A stretch of 9,901 nucleotides of DNA, from positions 1 to 9,901 of the forward strand of contig JANXQZ010001147.1 of assembly GCA_025353235.1 (NCBI GenBank). Reading direction: 5' to 3'. Position 1 is the stretch's first letter. The number at the start of each line of letters is the position of its first letter. Under the pieces are notes generated by a model, which did not search any database, had not been told where the DNA came from, and saw only the letters and a program-made list of their open reading frames with translations. The stretch is from Bryobacterales bacterium. Its GTDB lineage: Bacteria; Acidobacteriota; Terriglobia; Bryobacterales; Bryobacteraceae. Below are positions 6,835 to 9,901 of the stretch, piece after piece. The position numbers and the translations under genes are program-made.

Positions 6835-6861
6835 GGCCCCGAGAAATCGGGGCCATTTTTT
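6835..6861 (+). terminator. Intrinsic (Rho-independent) terminator
   Basis: GGCCCCGA (6835-6842) and TCGGGGCC (6847-6854) form a perfect 8-bp stem closed by the GNRA tetraloop GAAA, followed by A and six T (6856-6861). It ends the mini-gene transcript, predicted at about 195 nt, and sits only 26 nt before the isomerase start codon, so read-through here would supply the downstream operon. Confidence 0.92.
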
Positions 6862-6887
6862 CGGAGCGCGAGGTTAACATTGGAGGG

Positions 6888-7928
6888 ATGCTCCCCTTCC
6901 TCCGGCTCGGCTTCGATACCTACTCGCTGCGCGCATTCAAGTGGAAGGCGCTGCAGTTGATCGACTACGCAGCCGCCCAGAAACTCGACACGCTTCAAAT
7001 CTCCGGCCTCGACGATTACGAAAGCCTGGAACCCGCGTACCTCGCCAAAGTGAACTCCCACGCGGCTTCGGCGGGCATCGTTCTAGATGGCGGCATGGGA
7101 TGCATCTGCCCCGTTTCACATAGCTGGTCAGCCAAGAGCGGCGATCCGACCCAGAACTTGGTGAAGGGTTTGAGGGTGGCCAAGGCAATCGGAGCCACGT
7201 CGATGCGCTGTTTTATGGGAAGCAGCGACGATCGATTTGGGACCGCCACCAAGCCGGCCATTCCCATCGAGAGGTTGATGGATAGCACCATCGCGCTGTT
7301 CAAATCCGCGCGAACGCAGGCGCAAGATCTCGGCGTGAAGATCGCGCTCGAGAATCACGCGGGCGACATGCAGGCCCGCGAGGTCCGGACCATCATCGAA
7401 GAAGCGGGGAAGGATTACGTGGCTGCTTGCCTCGACTCGGGAAACCCGATGTGGGTGGCGGAAGACCCGCTGCTCGCTCTCGAAGTGCTAGCGCCCTACG
7501 TGGTGACCACGCATATTCGCGACTCAGTCGTGTATGAACATCCCCGAGGCGCGGCCGCACAGTGGGTCACCCTGGGAGACGGCACCATCGACTTCAAGCG
7601 CTTCGTCGCACGCTATCGGGAGCTCTGCCCGAATGCGAGCATGCAACTGGAGGTGATCACCGGACGTCCGCCTCGAATCGTGCCCTATCTCGAAGCGGAT
7701 TTCTGGAAAATGCTGCCAAATGCGAGAGCGGCGGAGTTCGCGAGGTTTGTTTCGCTCGCGAAGCAGGGTCACCCCTTCAACGGATTCATGATCGTGGAAG
7801 ACGGAGTGAAGAACCCTCCCGAGGCTTACGTGGCAGCGCTTCGCGAGCAGCAACGCGTGGACTTGGAGCGCAGTTTCGAGTACGCCAAGAAGTCGCTGGA
7901 CGCGGGAGTGCGCTGGCGGAATGCCTAA
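6888..7928 (+). CDS. Sugar phosphate isomerase/epimerase (xylose-isomerase-like TIM barrel)
   Basis: 346 aa from ATG 6888, with no signal peptide; cytoplasmic. The fold is the AP-endonuclease-2/xylose-isomerase-like TIM barrel: strand 1 LGFDTYSLR (7-15), then repeated beta-alpha units. The four metal-binding residues fall at barrel strand ends as expected: Glu155 in ALENHAGD, Asp183 in CLDSGNPM, His209 in TTHIRDS and Glu255 in QLEVITG. These enzymes interconvert ketoses and aldoses or epimerise sugars using a divalent metal; the exact sugar cannot be told. Residues about 262-346 extend past the usual barrel with a charged helical tail. A longer frame back to 6807 exists but would pass through the terminator and lacks family similarity, so 6888 is preferred, although GGAGGG directly abuts this ATG (unusually short spacing). 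The stop overlaps the enolase start by 8 nt (ATGCCTAA), so the two are translationally coupled. Confidence 0.85.
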   Translation: MLPFLRLGFDTYSLRAFKWKALQLIDYAAAQKLDTLQISGLDDYESLEPAYLAKVNSHAASAGIVLDGGMGCICPVSHSWSAKSGDPTQNLVKGLRVAKAIGATSMRCFMGSSDDRFGTATKPAIPIERLMDSTIALFKSARTQAQDLGVKIALENHAGDMQAREVRTIIEEAGKDYVAACLDSGNPMWVAEDPLLALEVLAPYVVTTHIRDSVVYEHPRGAAAQWVTLGDGTIDFKRFVARYRELCPNASMQLEVITGRPPRIVPYLEADFWKMLPNARAAEFARFVSLAKQGHPFNGFMIVEDGVKNPPEAYVAALREQQRVDLERSFEYAKKSLDAGVRWRNA

Positions 7929-9168
7929 GATCAAGGCGGTCGATGCTTTCGAAATTCTAGACTCGCGCGGGAATCCGACCCTGAGCGTCACGGTCGCGCT
8001 TGCAGGCGGAGACCTCGGGCGCGCACAGGTTCCTTCGGGCGCATCGACGGGGAAACATGAAGCAGTGGAACTGCGCGATGGCGATCCGCATCGCTATCGC
8101 GGCAAAGGAGTGAGGAAGGCGGTCACCCACGTGAAGCAGGTTCTGGGCGGGGCCCTTGTCGGTGACAGCTTCGACAGCCAAGCCGATCTCGATCAGCGGA
8201 TGATTGAACTGGACGGCACGCCGGATAAATCCAGGCTGGGCGCCAATGCCATCCTCGGCGTGTCCTGTGCCTATGCCAGAGCAGTTGCGAACGAAGAGCG
8301 CATCCCGCTCTGGGCCTCGCTGCCTTCGGGAGCGGAGCCAAGCATGCCTGTTCCCATGGTAAACATGATCTCGGGCGGACTGCATGCGGGCGGCTTAATC
8401 GAAGTGCAGGATTTTTTAGCGGTCCCGCACGGATTCCAAACACTTGCCGATTCGCTGGAAGCATTGGTGGCGATTCACCATGCAACAAGAAACTGGCTCG
8501 TTCAAAAAGGGTATCGTCTCACCGGTGTCGCCGACGAGGGAGGTTGGGGACCCGCTCTCGAGAGCAACGAGGCGGCGCTCGAAGCGCTCACCGCTGCAAT
8601 CGCCATGGACGGGCTGGAGAGCAACGTGTCGATCGCGATCGATGTAGCGTCGTCTCACTTCCGAGTGGGCAACAGTTATCGCCTCACCAGCGAACAGCGC
8701 ACTCTGAAGCGACACGAGATGATCGATCTCTTAGCCTCGTGGGTTGATCGTTACCCGGTAGTCTCCATCGAAGACGGGCTGGATCAAGACGATTGGGAGG
8801 GATGGGTCGCGCTCACTCAGCGGCTAGGAGAAAAAGTTCAACTCATCGGAGACGATCTATTCACCACCAATCCGAAACGGCTGGCGCATGGAGTAGAACT
8901 GAGAGCCGCGAACTCCGTCCTGGTAAAGATGAACCAGATCGGGACGCTGACGGAGACGTTCGAGGTGCTGCGCATGGCCAGAGAGGCGGGCTACCGCGCG
9001 GTGGTGTCGGCGCGATCCGGCGAAACCGAGGACAGCTTTCTGGCGGACTTGGCGGTGGCGTCCGGCGCGGGACAGATCAAGATCGGATCCATCACGCGGT
9101 CCGAGCGGCTGTCTAAATATAACCGGCTGCTTGAGATTGAGGGCCGCGAGATCGCTGACGCTACTTAA
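7921..9168 (+). CDS. Enolase (phosphopyruvate hydratase) homologue with active-site substitutions
   Basis: 415 aa, slightly shorter than standard enolase (about 428-432). The N-terminal cap shows FEILDSRGNPT and the mobile loop SGASTGKHEAVELRDGD (39-55); the barrel shows RLGANAILGVS, IEDG, IGDDLF and MNQIGTLTET. Compared with yeast enolase, conserved residues are His155 (H159), Glu206 (E211), metal ligands Asp241, Glu284 and Asp311, the base Lys336 (K345), Arg365 (R374) and Lys387 (K396). Two active-site positions differ: Asp164 replaces Glu168 (VQDF) and Ala364 replaces His373 (VVSARSGETED). Canonical enolase converts 2-phosphoglycerate to phosphoenolpyruvate. With Lys and Glu kept but His373 gone, either a weaker enolase or a related dehydration or enolisation on another acid is possible. 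For this reason I give no eno symbol. The gene is co-transcribed and coupled with the isomerase, and its stop region overlaps the convergent Rid gene by 8 bp. Confidence 0.85.
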   Translation: MPKIKAVDAFEILDSRGNPTLSVTVALAGGDLGRAQVPSGASTGKHEAVELRDGDPHRYRGKGVRKAVTHVKQVLGGALVGDSFDSQADLDQRMIELDGTPDKSRLGANAILGVSCAYARAVANEERIPLWASLPSGAEPSMPVPMVNMISGGLHAGGLIEVQDFLAVPHGFQTLADSLEALVAIHHATRNWLVQKGYRLTGVADEGGWGPALESNEAALEALTAAIAMDGLESNVSIAIDVASSHFRVGNSYRLTSEQRTLKRHEMIDLLASWVDRYPVVSIEDGLDQDDWEGWVALTQRLGEKVQLIGDDLFTTNPKRLAHGVELRAANSVLVKMNQIGTLTETFEVLRMAREAGYRAVVSARSGETEDSFLADLAVASGAGQIKIGSITRSERLSKYNRLLEIEGREIADAT

Positions 9169-9901
9169 CGGCCACAACAACAACCCTCACGCTGTCTCCG
9201 GGCGGCATGGGTTGGACGGTGGTGCGCGTAGGGGGAGGTGCCGGAAACGCGAGTGCGTAGGCCGCGTTCATCGTCGTAAAGTTTTCAATGTCTCCCAGGT
9301 AAACGGTATTCGCCACTGCGCGGGTAAGATTGGTTCCCAGCGCTTTTAGGCCAATATCGATTGTCTTAAAGGCATCGCCTACAGCCATCCCGCCTTGAGC
9401 TGCACAGTAGACGGTGTCGCCTGCGGCCGCGCACCGAGTCACTCCCCCTTGCTCATAGACTCTCTTCTGTTTCGCCTCGCGTGCCGCCACGCCGGTGATC
9501 CCGACGCTGACATCGAAAGGCAGCGCGGAGACATCCACCACGGAGATCGCCGCATGGGGAACAGCCGCGCGCAACGCACTTTCTAGCGAAGCTTGGGGCA
9601 TCTTTGGAGTGCGGTATGCGTTGACATAAACCAGAGCCGAGGTGTCCGACTTCGCTGCGCTGAGCGCTTGTCTCAAGCGTTTGAGCGCGATCTCGATCTG
9701 CGCTTGCGGCTCGGACGGAGTGACGCCTCTTTCGGAATCGCGGCCGAGAATTCCGGAGAGGAAGATGCGATCGGGCGTCAGAATACCGGACGAGAGAGGA
9801 ACGGGAGAATTGCCCCGGGGCAAGTTGAGCGCGGTTCGAGAGCGGCGGTCGCGAATCGCGATGGCGCTGATCTCGACGGGAGTGTCGAGCGGCATGCGCG
9901 C
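9161..9901 (-). CDS. Tandem Rid (RidA/YjgF/UK114) family protein, 5' end outside window
   Basis: The frame is open to the window edge. The first visible residues, AR-MPLDTPVEISAIAIRDR, match the C-terminal end of a Rid domain (E. coli RidA ARLPKDVKIEIEAIAVRR), so the Met at 9895 is internal and a first domain lies beyond the edge. Numbering from that Met, a second domain spans about 18-139 (SSGILTPDRIFLSGILGRD, LVYVNAYRTPKMP) and a third about 145-244 (GDTVYCAAQGGMAVGD, ANTVYLGDIENFTTMN, TRTTVQPMPPGDSV). The arginine that binds substrate carboxylate in RidA is present in domain three (Arg224) but replaced by Ala115 in domain two. Classic RidA is a homotrimer of about 128 aa that hydrolyses reactive enamine/imine intermediates; three domains in one chain could make the trimer intramolecularly. 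Cytoplasmic location is likely but the N-terminus is unseen. It converges on the enolase gene. Confidence 0.82.
   Translation of the reverse strand, partial: ARMPLDTPVEISAIAIRDRRSRTALNLPRGNSPVPLSSGILTPDRIFLSGILGRDSERGVTPSEPQAQIEIALKRLRQALSAAKSDTSALVYVNAYRTPKMPQASLESALRAAVPHAAISVVDVSALPFDVSVGITGVAAREAKQKRVYEQGGVTRCAAAGDTVYCAAQGGMAVGDAFKTIDIGLKALGTNLTRAVANTVYLGDIENFTTMNAAYALAFPAPPPTRTTVQPMPPGDSVRVVVVAVK

Noticed and set aside
6807..6887. Longer N-terminus for the sugar isomerase starting at 6807
   Set aside because: It would translate through the intrinsic terminator and yields residues unlike the family, which begins with LGFDTYSLR.
9890..9895. Start codon of the Rid protein at 9895
   Set aside because: The codons before it (Ala-Arg) continue the conserved ARLP-like motif of a Rid domain end, so this Met is internal.

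Overview
The window looks like ordinary chromosome of a moderately GC-rich, Gram-negative-type bacterium. It carries an RlpA lipoprotein, Sec-exported hydrolases and a cytoplasmic enolase. The mix of a penicillin-acylase-family protein, a large S41 peptidase, ankyrin-repeat proteins, a sugar isomerase of the AP-endonuclease-2 fold and a multi-domain Rid protein suggests Acidobacteriota (Bryobacterales/Solibacter-like). That placement is inference from gene content; no marker gene here proves it.

Layout. 1-806 (-): 5' two-thirds or less of a secreted Ntn-hydrolase of the penicillin/AHL acylase family, cut by the window edge. 879-2702 (+): a divergently transcribed secreted S41 peptidase. 2731-3989: a decay zone holding a C-terminal scrap that resembles a type IV secretion coupling protein (-), joined head to head with a 5'-truncated, three-times frameshifted MscS channel/cyclic-nucleotide-binding-domain gene (+). 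4149-5723 (+): a cytoplasmic ankyrin-repeat protein. 5780-6556 (-): RlpA, a septal peptidoglycan transglycosylase-type lipoprotein. 6631-6861: a compact AT-rich control region and mini transcription unit. It holds overlapping divergent promoters, a 13-bp palindrome, a good ribosome binding site, a 23-codon peptide that is nearly half lysine, and a perfect intrinsic terminator. 6888-9168 (+): a sugar isomerase/epimerase translationally coupled to an enolase homologue. 9161-9901 (-): a Rid (YjgF) protein with several tandem domains, running off the window.

How the parts relate. The acylase and S41 peptidase share a 72-bp divergent intergenic region and both carry export signals, so both act outside the cytoplasm. 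RlpA is read divergently from the small lysine-rich peptide gene, and the two promoters overlap at their -10 elements. The isomerase/enolase pair begins 26 nt after the U-tract of the small gene's terminator with no convincing promoter of its own, so it may depend on read-through. The enolase homologue lacks the active-site histidine of canonical enolases and has Asp in place of an active-site Glu.

The most promising unexplained items are the 6631-6861 mini-gene, the substituted enolase, the lysine-less S41 peptidase and the tandem (at least three-domain) Rid protein. No CRISPR array, insertion sequence, tRNA or rRNA gene was seen.
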